From Mnemiopsis leidyi (lineage: Eukaryota; Ctenophora; Tentaculata; Lobata; Bolinopsidae), in the NCBI GenBank assembly GCA_000226015.1, contig JH152783.1, positions 24,939-88,938 of the forward strand: a stretch of 64,000 nucleotides of DNA, read 5' to 3'. Below the pieces are notes generated by a model. It was given only the letters and a program-made list of their open reading frames with translations. It was not told the origin of the DNA and searched no databases. The position numbers and the translations under genes were made by a program. Of this stretch, positions 46,701-58,800 are shown one piece after another; the first letter of the stretch is position 1; the number at the start of each line of letters is the position of its first letter.

Positions 46701-47015
46701 TCAAAAGTTGTTCTTATCCATTGAAGTGTTCAAACTCTGATTACGATACATACCACTCTTGTTCAAATGTTCGGAGAACTTGCTGGAAATACCGTGGAAT
46801 GTCTGAGGGAGGGTATGATGGCAGGGTCCCAAACTGCCGTACTTGTGACTGCTGGTCCGGTACATGGGATGTTGCTCCATCTCCGGATACCCCTTCACCA
46901 CGTCCTTCAGGTTCCCATCGACCGTGTTGTATTTGGAGTCCAGGTTGACGTTCTCCACTTTGGCACATGTGTAGACAGAGTTACCCGGATTGTGAACTGT
47001 TTCGTACTCTGACAT
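46701..47015 (-). CDS. PIERCE-like ciliary microtubule inner protein
   Basis: Single open frame of 104 aa starting MSEYETVHNPG. The C-terminal half (HPMYRTSSHKYGSLGP, then FHGISSKFSEHLNKSGMYRN) matches the conserved core of PIERCE1/PIERCE2 (human C9orf116): YRTSNxxYGS, a His-x-Met/Leu-Pro-x-x-F motif, KFS and GMFRN. PIERCE proteins sit in the lumen of ciliary doublets and help anchor the outer-dynein-arm docking complex. It lies 865 bp upstream of ODAD4 on the same strand, a gene acting at the same site. The N-terminal 40 residues are unlike the vertebrate proteins I recall. Whether it is PIERCE1 or PIERCE2 cannot be told. Confidence 0.8.
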   Translation of the reverse strand: MSEYETVHNPGNSVYTCAKVENVNLDSKYNTVDGNLKDVVKGYPEMEQHPMYRTSSHKYGSLGPCHHTLPQTFHGISSKFSEHLNKSGMYRNQSLNTSMDKNNF

Positions 47016-47495
47016 ACCGGCTACAGGAGGAGTTTGTGGTTAGAGCGAAGATTCGCTATTCATTTCATCTGTGTTCATTCGATAACAGTTGTGAGGTATT
47101 CTATAGATTTAGTTAGAGTTGAATGCTAAATTTATGTTTCCAGGTTCTAATTTGAGTTGCTTCTGAAATAACAGTGCAGTAAGAATAAAATAAAATTGTC
47201 AGATTAAAATTAGCAATGTTAATAATCATCAACGATAAAGATTTAAATTAAATCCAAAAATTAAATTTTTCAAAACCCGGCGAAATTAGCAAAAGTTAGA
47301 TGAAATTTACATCTTATAAGGAGTAATATGCAAACCAGTACAAAATAATTCGCAGAATGAACTATCAAAAGTAAAACTTATCAAATAAGTCGCACGAGGA
47401 AATGCGCACGAACTCAGTTAAAATGTAAAAAAGTTCAGAATAAAAAGTTTAAGGTATGATTTTAATGCAGTTTTCACAGACGATTAAAAGAGCAA

Positions 47496-48476
47496 TCAGG
47501 CAACCCTGCTTTTCACCAAAACGATTTTATCGCCAGGTTTCACACTTCCAGTCTGCTTCACAGAAAAGTAACTCCCAAAAAGAGGCTTTTTTGTTTTCTC
47601 ACACTTTGGTCGATGTTTTCTTAAGGTGTCCATTGTGTCCGACGTTCTCACTCCGTCAAAGTTGACGTTGGTGATAAGACAGCGGGTGGTACGATGATCA
47701 AACTCCATGATTGTGTCTCCGATCTTGATTTCCTGCCAGCCCTCGTCAGCGTACGCCTCATGTCCAACTGACACGATGTTCGGTCTAAATCTCTCCATCT
47801 CAACATCCCAGCCGGCTTCCTTACTAAATGCAACTAGTGAAGACTCTCCGATAATATGAACAGGGTCAAGACTTTGGATAATCATGTCTTCCCCGGATAA
47901 AGTCTTCACTGGAGAAAACATAAGTCGAACATCCTTCCCCAATACAGCAGATATCCACTTACTTTCTCTCTCGCCCACATGACAGTATTCGTTACCTTTA
48001 GGGTCGGTCTCCACTTCATAATTCTCCATATGTTGAAAGTCAGTCAAATCAATAATCAAGTTCGGATGATCTTTGTGAGTCAGCATTACCTTAGTATACT
48101 CATCTATCAGACTCACATTGATGTCATACAGAGCCTCATGTCCCTTAGCCGTGTGTTTTAATCTCTCATTAGATTCCTTGAACAACAAGCACATGCCTTT
48201 GTCGTAAAGGAACCCATGAGGTCCAAGTTTCCAAGGTCCGGTAATCTTGACAGGTCTGAGAGCTCTGATAGGGTGGACGAAAAGTTCCGAAACTTCGCCG
48301 ACCTCCCGCTCTGTTTCTCGGAGAAAGGGACTGGTCAGACAAGACCAAATTGTCAAGGTGCCTCGCATTGCCAGGAAAGGAGCCCAGTAGTATCGTCCTA
48401 AAACATCTCTAGCAGCCTCCAGGTAGCCACTCATATATCCTATCAGATGTAAATTTGTTAGTTCTTCAAACGACAT
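47496..48476 (-). CDS. MOSC-domain protein, mARC (amidoxime-reducing component) type
   Basis: Intronless frame of 326 aa. Residues 60-110 form the MOSC N-terminal beta-barrel-like part (ELFVHPIRALRPVKI), followed by the MOSC domain with FRPNIV, a YADEGW motif, and TRCLITNVNFDGV near residue 265, which holds the conserved Cys that binds the molybdenum cofactor in mARC proteins. The C-terminal KPLFGSYFSV and VKPGDKIVLV are also typical. mARC enzymes reduce N-hydroxylated compounds at the outer mitochondrial membrane with cytochrome b5. The N-terminus is moderately hydrophobic (APFLAMRGTLTIWSCL) and may be the membrane anchor. Human mARC1 is 337 aa. The lack of introns is unusual beside its neighbours and may reflect retroposition. 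Confidence 0.85.
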   Translation of the reverse strand: MSFEELTNLHLIGYMSGYLEAARDVLGRYYWAPFLAMRGTLTIWSCLTSPFLRETEREVGEVSELFVHPIRALRPVKITGPWKLGPHGFLYDKGMCLLFKESNERLKHTAKGHEALYDINVSLIDEYTKVMLTHKDHPNLIIDLTDFQHMENYEVETDPKGNEYCHVGERESKWISAVLGKDVRLMFSPVKTLSGEDMIIQSLDPVHIIGESSLVAFSKEAGWDVEMERFRPNIVSVGHEAYADEGWQEIKIGDTIMEFDHRTTRCLITNVNFDGVRTSDTMDTLRKHRPKCEKTKKPLFGSYFSVKQTGSVKPGDKIVLVKSRVA

Positions 48477-49046
48477 GAATTTCTAATGAAGATAAGGATT
48501 CGAAATTTCTGTGAATACTTTATTGTAGAATCTTAATTCTTAAAGACGTCCACTATACTGCATTCTAAGCACATTAATCAAAATGATTTTAATTAAATAT
48601 GATATTTTGCCAGTAAAACAACAATTGAATAGTTTTTCAGTATGTACAAGTAAAATCAACACTAAAATTGTAACATATCATCATTGCACAGCACAGCAGC
48701 AATGAAGTACACTTATACTCATTTCATGCAGTTCTCAAAAATGTGGTTTAATAGGAGGATTTATCTGAAAATGACAAGTGGTGTTTTCATATCAAAAATT
48801 CTGAAACTGCCCTGAGAAGCTCATAAAATATTCAATATAAAACGGACCAATGGAGACAATCTAAAGTCTTTTCTGTTGACGTTCAACACTTAGAGAAAAA
48901 GAACACGAGGCGATTTCCTTCTGTCGTATGTTTAGCCATTATATCCAGTGATCGCTCAAGCAATCCATTCGCGACACGCAGCATTTGAAATGAAAATATC
49001 AAGTTTGAGTTAAATGAGAAGTCCAAGGTAGTGCTGAGGAGGGAGT

Positions 49047-49640
49047 TTATTGGGCAGCATTAGCCTTCATCTTGTTCTGAACTGGAAGATAGAGTTTGAA
49101 CTCAGCTGGCAGCTCATCTTCAGAATACAGTCGGTCCGAGAAGTAGACCCTCCTGATTCTGCAGTTGGCGTGGATCTGTACTCGGAGCGTCTCGATGTAG
49201 TTGGTACCGTACGCTCGGCGGGTGAAGTCAGACAAGTTGAACTGGATCTGGTTCCACCCATCGTCCAGCCTCATGGGCATGGTGCAAATGAAGGGCTTTA
49301 CTCTGGTAGTTGACTGGTAGTTGGAGGCTCTGAACCTTCTTCTGACGTTCTTGTCGTCCAAAACTTGCACCTCAAAAGTGAAGTATTTCTTCATGTTCTT
49401 GATGATCATAACCAGGAAGGGAAGTTTGATTCCAAGTGTGTTTTTAGGATCAGCTGGACAAGTAATGTAGGTCGTACTGACGTTGGTACCGACGATTTCT
49501 AACACTAAAGACTGGATGTCGTTATCTGTTATTCTCTTGATGTGACCATTGCGGACTTTTTTGTCCCAAATTTGGAGAGGTTTGCTACCAATACTGTACA
49601 GAATAGACAGGAATCCTGACTGGAACGTGTTCTTGAACAT
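49047..49640 (-). CDS. CFAP20: CFAP20 / BUG22, ciliary doublet inner-junction protein
   Basis: One uninterrupted frame of 197 aa (human CFAP20 has 193), starting [19 protein letters not shown]. Nearly every conserved block is visible: [59 protein letters not shown] and RIYF-like [20 protein letters not shown]20 lies at the inner junction of axonemal doublets and is needed for ciliary motility and tubulin modification. The stop codon is part of an AATAAA hexamer (49046-49051), so cleavage could occur very close to the coding end. It is transcribed in the same direction as the mARC, PIERCE and ODAD4 genes. Confidence 0.97.
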   Translation of the reverse strand: MFKNTFQSGFLSILYSIGSKPLQIWDKKVRNGHIKRITDNDIQSLVLEIVGTNVSTTYITCPADPKNTLGIKLPFLVMIIKNMKKYFTFEVQVLDDKNVRRRFRASNYQSTTRVKPFICTMPMRLDDGWNQIQFNLSDFTRRAYGTNYIETLRVQIHANCRIRRVYFSDRLYSEDELPAEFKLYLPVQNKMKANAAQ

Positions 49641-51754
49641 GGTTGTAATTTACCTATAAAGTAATGACTGTGTCATAGAGAGATAAACAGCGACATTCAT
49701 ATATACTGAAGTCGAGAGATGCATGAATGTGACAATTTTGATAATGTCACATTCATTTACTGTTTCAATTTTAAAGCAAAGAATACAATTTAAAACAAAT
49801 GCTGTCCTGTGTGACTTAAGTTAGCTGACGAGCAGTGTAGAGGTTAAGTGTAGTGGTTGTTGTTATTTGTCTCACAAGGGTTTAAAATGATATACACAGA
49901 CCCTTATCACAAGTACTTCAGTAAATACAGACTAGAGGTTGCTCATCAAAGTACTCAAAAGCCGGTATTAACAAATCATACGACAACGAAAAGAAAGAGC
50001 CTGTATATGACATCAGATGATACCGGATACAAGCATAAAGTATAGATAGTAGTTTAGTTAACAAGCTTAAAAGATAGGCGCCTGGCGCCGGCACTTCATC
50101 GACAACATTTACACTGTGAAGCGATGGTACGCCACAAAATGTTCAGAAATAGTAAAGCGCAAGAAGTATCGGCAATTGATAACTTAAGTCTCATCTTAAA
50201 ATACTTTTACAGTCCGCTAAAATCAAGTTTCACGTAGTTTAAATCATCAGGTGGTGTAAGGCATTGCAACGGAAACAAAACTTAACCATTCACGACAAGC
50301 TCAAATGAATATCGGAATCGATGTCATAACGAAATAGCTAAGACTATAAGCAGGACAAAATCCCAAATACGTAACGAGATACTCATTGCAATATGGAAAC
50401 ACTAAAATAACGAGCTGTCGTGTACCAAGTGTCTACATTAGACTGCTAGTTTCACCACGGTGATCAGAAAAACATGGTAACCAAGTTACTCCGCAAGCGA
50501 TCTCGCTTTCTACTAAAGTTTGTTCCGCGCGGCGCATGTTGTAGAAATGCAAATAGTTTTCGGAATATAATCTAGTCTGTAGTCACTGCGCGCAAGTTGG
50601 GCATTACCTCAAAAGTTCTGATTTTTTGATAACTTATTATGATTTCAATTTTAATTTAAATATTATTACAAAACAAATGCCATGCAATTTATGTCATTAA
50701 CAATAAACTAGACTTAATGTTGTTTGACTTTGTCTGACCCTCATTCGAAGCGAATAAAGAAAATAAAATGACGGGAGAATAAAATGACGGAGAATAAAAT
50801 GACGGGAGGGTGCGCGCTGCTGTACAAACTTAATGTATCAACTGCATCGCATATATCATCAATGATCAATTGGTTGTACTTTTTGAGATGTCTGATGAAA
50901 ATTATAATTAAATATTCAAATGATTTGTCTGACTTTGTCCGAATAAAATGACAAAAGGGTGCGCGCTGCCGTACAACAAATGATAAAAACTTTTACGCGT
51001 GATGCGCGTCGCGTCTAGTTTAGAATTTTTGCCCGCGCCAAGCCAGAAATGTGTAAGAGCGCGTGATGGCCGTGACAGTAGGTTATTTGTCAAGGTGTTA
51101 CCCGACCCCTGCGCGGCTCGCAGTTTTGAGTTTGCTGCTCTCTAGCGTTTCCGCGTTAGAACGTTAGACGGATATCATCTCGTCAATAGTGAATAGGTTA
51201 TCAACCTACAAGTATAGTACAATAAACATTTAAAAACACTAAACGATGAACGAAACTGTGAACTGACTGCACGTCAATACACAATAATCACTGCGATTGC
51301 GCGCACAGATATAAATAAACGAAAGGTATTCGGGGTTTTGAATCGAGCGCTATTAATGATAAACTTCTTTTTATTACACTTTTAGCATATTATCTTGACA
51401 AGATTATATCTGTCCTAACGTTCGTCCCTGATTTGCGTAAGTCGGGTCCTACCAAAAAACCTGTGTTCTGTAAGCGATCATTTCAGTAAATGTCGATATC
51501 TTATGTACAATGGCTGTAATTGGTTGCCAGTTTGGTATATAAATTTAGGTAATTTTGTCTCCATTATTTGGCATCACTTCGAGTTAACATTCATAAAAAT
51601 ATTAAGGATGATTCTCACAGACCCTTAGGTAACAATTTTAAAGATCATGTGACATTTTGGCTTACTTTTTAAAGATCGGTTAAATTTAAGTTAGAAACTC
51701 CAACTTTACCATTCTCAGTGGCATTATTTTCAAGACTTAGATACACGACCTACC
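49641..51754. other. Intergenic DNA with MITE-like remains
   Basis: Upstream of CFAP20. 50735-51190 and 51395-51460 contain diverged pieces of the 35-kb MITE family: tgacgggagggtgcgcgctg, tgatggccgtgacagtaggt, caaggtgttacccgaccc, ggatatcatctcgtca and gacaagattatatctgtcc. No gene recognised. Confidence 0.6.
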
Positions 51755-51955
51755 TATATGTCCCAGGGCGTAACGTTGTAGGTCTAGCCAATATGGCACC
51801 CCTTGGCGATGAAAAAGCGCCCCCAAGTGGTACAAGGGTTTACTAGGAGCAATTTGTGAAAATATGGCTGAAAAATCTAAATAAATAGTAAAGTTATTGA
51901 ACAAATCACGTGATTTTGCTAGTCATTCAGTTAATCTTGCAAAATTGTCCCATAT
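51755..51955. repeat. Second copy of the 33755-33965 repeat, reversed
   Basis: Reverse-complement relative of the repeat at 33755-33965: gccaatatggc, gcgcccccaagtgg, gagcaatttgtgaaaatatg, aaatctaaataaatagtaaa and gcaaaattgtcccatatta all match. It abuts the LINE fragment that follows. Confidence 0.8.
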
Positions 51956-52275
51956 TATTATGATGAGCTTTAAACTAGGGTCTGATTTGCTGTTGAGCTG
52001 GACTTGCCTTGGTCGGGAGACAAAAGAAACATAGAGGTCATTACTGGTTTTACCATTGAGGATCTTCCAGATATGAAGTATAATCAAGCGTTCGCGCGGT
52101 CGTTGAAGGGACATTAGTGACAAACGCGACAACTGCTCCCAGTAGTGAAGCTGTTTCATACCAGCAATCATAGCTGTGAAGGTTTGTTGCACACTTTCAA
52201 GTTCTTGGATATCGCTCACTTTTATAGGATGCCAGAGTGGACAGCAATATTCAAGTAGACTTGGAATTATTTACT
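51920..52275 (-). mobile_element. LINE fragment (reverse transcriptase C-terminus)
   Basis: Minus strand reads LEYCCPLWHPIKVSDIQELE, then SVQQTFTAMIAGM and LHIWKILNG, the region that follows the polymerase core in CR1/Jockey-like LINE proteins. Polymerase motifs and the true C-terminus are missing; the 3' side is replaced by the dispersed repeat at 51755-51955. Confidence 0.8.
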
Positions 52276-52863
52276 TGTAAAGAGTGAGCATTAAGGTGGT
52301 GAAACGTGTGTAAAAGACACTTAAGAACTCAAGAAGCTTTCTTTGGACACAAGGAAACCGAGGTCACGGAGTTGGTGAACTGGCTGGAGTGTGATGTCCT
52401 TGAAAACGTGGTACTGGTAGCACTCACTGACAAATGGGAGTGTAGAGAGCATATTCCGTTTGTACATGAAAAGGTTGTTTATTCCGTGTGATCCAATTTC
52501 GATGCAAATAAGAAGTGAAGTTGGGAAGGAACAAAGCATGCAACCTTTTTGTGTATAAACAGTTAAAAAACCAGTATTTGGGATTTTACAACTTAAGATG
52601 TAGCATCGTTGGTATATATTAAAATAAGGGTCCCAACTCTAGCCTTGCAACCAAAGTTTCACAATAATGGTTTAAATTTGCAGTGTTGTAATAGTTTGGT
52701 ATGTTAAAATGATTTAGTATATCAATTGTCGGAAGTTCAAGCCACACTTTTTCGCCATTGACCAGTCCATATAGATATAAGCTCTACAGAATCTTAAGTT
52801 TATTTAGACAATTACCTGACATAAATATTAGGTCTTGCTCAATCAGTGTCTTTTAGGCTAATC

Positions 52864-55800
52864 ATGTCTCACATTAAAAGATTGGAAATTCGTGGGATTC
52901 GCAGCTACAGTCCCAGTAGAGCTGTGGTAATGGAATTTGCCAACCCAGTAACTCTTATAGTGGGTCAGTTAAAACATATTTATTTGTTGTGTGATTGTTA
53001 TAACAATTAGTAATTTAAAACTGATAAGTCAGTGTCATATTCCACTTTTACTAAGGAATCAAATGTAGAATTTTATTTTGTTAAGGGTTTCTTTAAATCT
53101 TAGGTCACAACGGCAGTGGGAAGACATCAATAATAGAATGCCTCAAATTTTCTTGCACTGGTGAAACCCCACACAGTAATAAAGGACACTTTGTACACAG
53201 CCCAAGATTAGCAGATGAGTATCAAGTTCGGTAAGTTATTGGTTAAAAAACGTGCGTTATTTGTATATTTAAGATTCAAATTGTAAAATCTGAGCATGAT
53301 GTTATTCACAGGATCTAAAGCTCAGAGAGAGGGTCGATCTGTATCCTTTAAAAATTGGGTTGCTTCAGATCTAGTAGCCATCAAGATCATATGCTGAAAA
53401 ATCCGCCGCACTTATCACTCTTTCATGATCAACCATTGAATCCGGGCTGGTTCTTGGTTCTTTTCCGGTTCAGTCACGAATGGCTTCCTCTTTTTTAAGT
53501 TACTTCCTCCAGTTTGACGTTCCTCTCTTTCTGACCGTTTTTTCATCTTTGTTGGTGGATGGCAAATATGTTTGTCACAAATGTGATGCAAAGATGAAAC
53601 AACTTTGGATATTCTCTAGCAAAACTTGAGAATCCCTATAGCTTAGTAAGCATTTTTTCAGGGGCCTGGCTATCACCCGGCTATAATATCGGCCATCTGC
53701 TATTGTTTTAAATGAAACAAAATATGTTTAATGAAACAAACAAATAAAGTTTTATGTTTATCATTTTAATTGATATTTTGTTCTTTTCGCCTGTCACAAA
53801 AAGGATATATTTCTATACCGCTTGATCTTAATTGAACAGCACGTCTTAAGCTGAATCCATTTCTTGGTCCCTTAAGTACATTCCTCGTTGAGTATTAAGA
53901 AAGTCTACTATTGCTCAGCTCCTGTATAAGTGTCTGTAATTATACATGCAATATTCAATCGTCCATCTTGAACTGTCAAAGTAGCCTCTATGGACATATG
54001 TTGACTAATGGAAGTGTTAATTGCATTTCATTTTCTCACTATGACTTGAAAAAGGTCAAATTTTGAAAATTGATGCTTCAAATTTTAATAAAATAACAGT
54101 TTATCAGCAGTTTTCTTTGATTTACGATTAGCACACAAACTTTCTTTTGGAGGTGTCATTCAATTGGCTGTTAAGTAGCGAATTGTTAACGCTTTTGTTA
54201 CCTTTTTGTGGGGGACTTCTAAGTTCCAATCAGGTCCAGTTGATTCACAATAAATGTTTCAGAGGGCAAGTAAAAATGGAGTTTAAAGATCTCCTTGGTA
54301 AGCAGACTCTTGTCTCAAGGACTCTTCTAACTGAACAAAGACAAGTAACCCAGAGGACAAAAACAGAGGATGGTACGATCAAACGTGCCGGACAGGGCAA
54401 GGATGCTGACGGAAAACATGTCAGTATCATTGTTCACTGTTCAATTAAATTCAATTTGAGATCAAATACTGTATATCATGTCTTAAATTTTACAATTTCG
54501 ATTGTTTGTCCATATTTTTGTTGAAACATTTGCTTAATCTTCAGAATGTAGAGAGTATAAGCATGAAGTGTGCAGATCTGGATAAAGAAATGATCAGATG
54601 TATGGGTGTCAGCAAGAGTGTCCTCAACAATGTAATCTTCTGTCATCAAGAGGACAGTCTATGGCCCTTGTCTGAGGGGAGTACCGTCAAGAAAAAGTTC
54701 GACGAAATCTTCGGACAGAAACGGTAATTGCACAGTCATAAATTTATAACCTTCATTCTGCATCCTGCAGTAACAAATAAAGCCAGTTTACGTTCTGTAT
54801 AGATAACAATAGTGGTAGTTATGAATGTGGTTTCAAGTGAGGAGGGGACTTTTTACAGGTCGTCATTTTGAGCAAGCTCGACTCCCAGAGGTTTGCACTG
54901 ATTGGTAACGGGTGTGTTACTGTTATGTTGTTTTGCGTGGGCCAAAGAATCAACCAAGCTACATAATGTGTATGGAGCAGATTTTTGAACAGACGCAATT
55001 GCCACTGATAGTCAATTCTGATAATTTATGGACCGAGTCGGGTATGATCCGACAAGCTCTACATTGTTGGGATGAGTGCTCTACTAATTGAACTACCGGC
55101 CCTATTACCGTACACATCACGTAGCTTGGTTGATTCTACGGCCCACCCACAAGAAGTAGTGGTCGCTATAATAAGTTTGAACAGTNNNNNNNNNNNNNNG
55201 GTAGTTATGAATGTGGTTTCAAGTACTTACTTGTACTTGAAGAGGTCTCCTCAATCATTCGAGTGGCCTGCACCAAGGAATTGCCGCTTATGTCGTATCA
55301 TCTCTCGCCAATGTTTACGGTTTCCTGCCAACTCTCGGACCTCATCAAGCACGATGTCTGTATCTCCTGTAAATAGTGCTGCGTCCTCCAAGACACATTT
55401 CAACCAGGTTTTTCTTGGTCGCCCACGTGATCTTTTGCCGTGTGCTGGTGTCCAATCCAGTAAATATCTTGGTAGCCTGGTATCTGGCATCCTGACGACG
55501 TGTCCAAACCAGCGAAGACGATTTGCACTGATGTACCATGCAAGTTCAAGTGGGGAGGGGAATTTTTACAGGTCCTCATTTCGAGCAAGCTCGACTCCCA
55601 GAGGTTTGCACTGATTGGTAACAGGTGTTTTATGTTGTCTGTGGGCCAAGCTACATAATGTGTACGGAGGCCGGAGCAGATATTTTATATTTGAACGGAC
55701 TCAATGGCCAAGTGTGATAGTCAATTCAGATAATTTATGGACCGAGTCGGGTATGATACGACAAGCTCTACATTGTTGAGATAAGTGCTATACCAATTGA

Positions 55801-58800
55801 CCTTCCGTCCCTACTACCATACACATCACTTAGCTTGGTTGATTCTACGGCCCACCCACAAGAAGTAGTGGCCGCTATAATAAGTTTGAACAGTCAGGTT
55901 AAGTGCGTCGAGGAGTTGAAGAAAAAGTTCAAGGAAGTGAAGCAGCAGAACGCCATCAATCTGAGGGATCTGGAGCACTTGCAGAACAACCAAGCTAAAG
56001 CTGGGGAGTTACAGGAAGAACTTGACAGAGTTCAATACAGTTTAGATCTTGGGAAGGGGGAGGTAGACAGTATGAACAAGAAGGTAATATCATGTAAATT
56101 GATTAACAGGATGAAACACCTTCTTCTTAGGACTCAGATCACTTCATGTTTTCGTTATTTACTTCTTAAAAGCTTAAAGTATGGATATTACGATCTTACA
56201 GTTTTCATGTTTTACCTTTCTCAAATCTTTTAGGGCTATATTTCTACGTAGACGTCTTCATATTGATGTCAATTTCACATCTCCAGATATTGGAGTTGCG
56301 AGAGAAACTGGATGATTCCCAAAAGAAAGTTGAAGAAGTGAGGAAGCTGGAGAGAAAGAAGGACGAGCTGGCTACCAGACTGGAAACTGTGGGCAGGACA
56401 AAGAACCAGCTTGAGAAGGGACTTCAAGTAAACTACCCTCATCCGACCGAGAAACTACTTCAGATGTTGTCCTCTTTTGAGAGAGATTTTCAGGTCCTTT
56501 TCTCCCTCAGTTTATGCTCGATATCAGTTTTTCTTCCTCAATTATGTTCGATTCCATTTAATTTCACAAGGACCATTTTAAGCCACAAACCTGTTGAGTT
56601 TAGCCGTATTTTCACACAAGGACAAGAGGAAGAAGGAGCACGAGTTGACAATCCGTCTGTCGGACGTGTCCGAATCTCACGATAAAGCAGAGCAGAACAT
56701 GCAGGTGTATAGTGAGGACCTGGGCAGACTTCGGGAGGCTCAGAAAACCTTTAACCGGCTGGAGGAGGAAAACAGGAAGTACCTAGCAAGTCTCGCTGAA
56801 AAGTTCGGCGCTGACTCTTCAATTCTTCTCGGTGAAACACTAACGGTTAGATTTATAGATTAAATCAATTTTCTCAGAATGAAGAGTCAATGTAATAGGG
56901 CCTTCATTCAAACTTCAGGACAGTCCCCCTTACGTGACATAATCTACTCTTTTATCTCGATCAATAGCAGTCATGTACTTAGAAGTATTTTTCTTGAGCT
57001 TACAAGGATGCACTAAATAAGGTACCAGAAGAAGTAAACGTCATACACTGGATAGAAGGAAAGTTGGACTCAGCTCGAGTAAGGGAAGAGAAGAGAGAAA
57101 AGGAAAGCAGGAGTCAACAGGACAAGATGCACAAAGATAACGACGAGTTAAAGAAAACGCTTAATCAAGCACAAGAGAAGGTTATTTAATGTTTATTTGT
57201 GGTTGCTTAAGCCTTGAATGAAGGAAACGCTGGAAAAGTTAAGGTCGACATAGTGATGCAATATGATATGTGTATTGTTGGAGACCAAGTGTGCATTTCG
57301 ACGAAACCTTTAACACTTAAATGGTCGACAAATGCGATATTTTCAGTTGAAGATGTTACGGGAAAGTAGGAAAAAATTGAAAGAAGAGATGGACAAGTTG
57401 CTGGTTGAGATACGGGAGATAAAAACAAGTGCTTCCACATTAGCACGTCTCGAGGTTTACAACTTTTCTACTTAGTTGGGGAATTTGATTATTGAAATTT
57501 CTTATGCTTTTTGTTAGATATTACTCTAAAATATCTATTCAAACTTTTTATATCAAATAATTAACAATCCTACTTTTAAATCCTTCTCATTCAGCAAGAC
57601 AAGGTTGCTGCTGAGGAGGAATTAAAACGTTTCCAAGAAACATCCCGGCTCGATGAAATTGCTACGAAGATTGAGGCAAAAAGTAAAGAAATGAAGACGA
57701 TAGCTGAGAAACAAAGTCAACTTTCCAGTAAGTTTTCCATTTGCTAATTCAATTCACCGTATTGAGATAGTTCAACGCATTGTTTTTTGTGACTTATTTC
57801 TGGTTATCGGATTATACCTGTAAGCTAATTTCATCGCCGGTAATTTCATCAGGTGAGTTGGAAGTTTTACATCTTGAGGCAGAAGCAAGACAAGATCGTG
57901 AGAGAGCAGAAAACGATCTTTTGTCTAAAGAAAGTGAAATGAGAAAGCTGATATCCAACCACGAGAAAACGATGAAAGCTCATCTTGGAGAAATACCGGT
58001 CCCCGGAGAATTTTCTAGAGCTTTGTCAAAGTACCTCGCCGGAAAGAACGCTGAAGAGAAATCTCAAGGGATTAGGTTGACTGAAAAGCAGCGCAGTGTC
58101 GCTAATGTTAGTCACAAATTCCGTATTATGTCTCCATTTTATTTAGTATTCTCTTTGTACTCCCACAACTTCTTTCTCGACTTCTCAACGAAGATACGAG
58201 AATTTGGATTGTACAGTGCAATATCAACCTATTGGTGTCTGATTTCAGAAAGAAATGAAGCTGAAGTTGGTGCAACAGCAGCTGAAAGAGTGCAAGGCTA
58301 AGGCACAGACTGTCAAGGATAAGATCGTCGAAGTTTGTTCTAATCCCGCTTTTTACGAATCAGAGTTACAACGGGCAGGCGAAGATTACAGCAAGGCGAA
58401 AAAATTTCACTCCTCCCTTTATGGACTTGCACATACTTACGACAGATTCGCAGAGAGGGTTTGCTCTATTTCTTAATTATGTACAAACATGCCTTGACAT
58501 ACCCGCGAAAACAGCAGAGGTCTTGTCAGTCAAACCTATCTTCCCGCTTTATGGACGTTGCTATTGCTAGATATTGTTGAATCTTTCTATAGTACTGTGA
58601 AATCGTCAACAAACACACGCGACAACTTTCTCCGCGCGTTGTGGATTTTCTTAATAACAATACGGCTTAAGCTTCGGTTTAAAATGTTCAATTCTTCGAT
58701 TACCTGTTTTTTCTTAAGATTCCAAAGAAAATATATAACTTGCTGCCCTCATTTGAATGTAAGTTTAGCCAAATTACGGGAGACGATCGGTTTCATCATA

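Larger units (their letters stand above)
55200..55893. repeat. Copy 2 of the duplicated block, with LINE insertion
   Basis: Second copy of 54814-55185, interrupted by a LINE tail at 55225-55544 and continuing into RAD50 exon 5 at 55894. Comparing the copies gives the empty-site sequence directly. Confidence 0.85.

Noticed and set aside
54750-54800. Candidate for the missing RAD50 segment (a short TNKASLRSV-like reading after ctgcag)
   Set aside because: Only a weak match, the phase does not fit the exon 4 donor, and it meets a stop at once.
55030-55102. Functional tRNA gene
   Set aside because: Position 33 is not U, the anticodon stem is poor, and the element is embedded in a repeated block.
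55072-55614. Open frame of 180 residues across the n run
   Set aside because: Artificially joined across unknown bases and antisense to a LINE tail.
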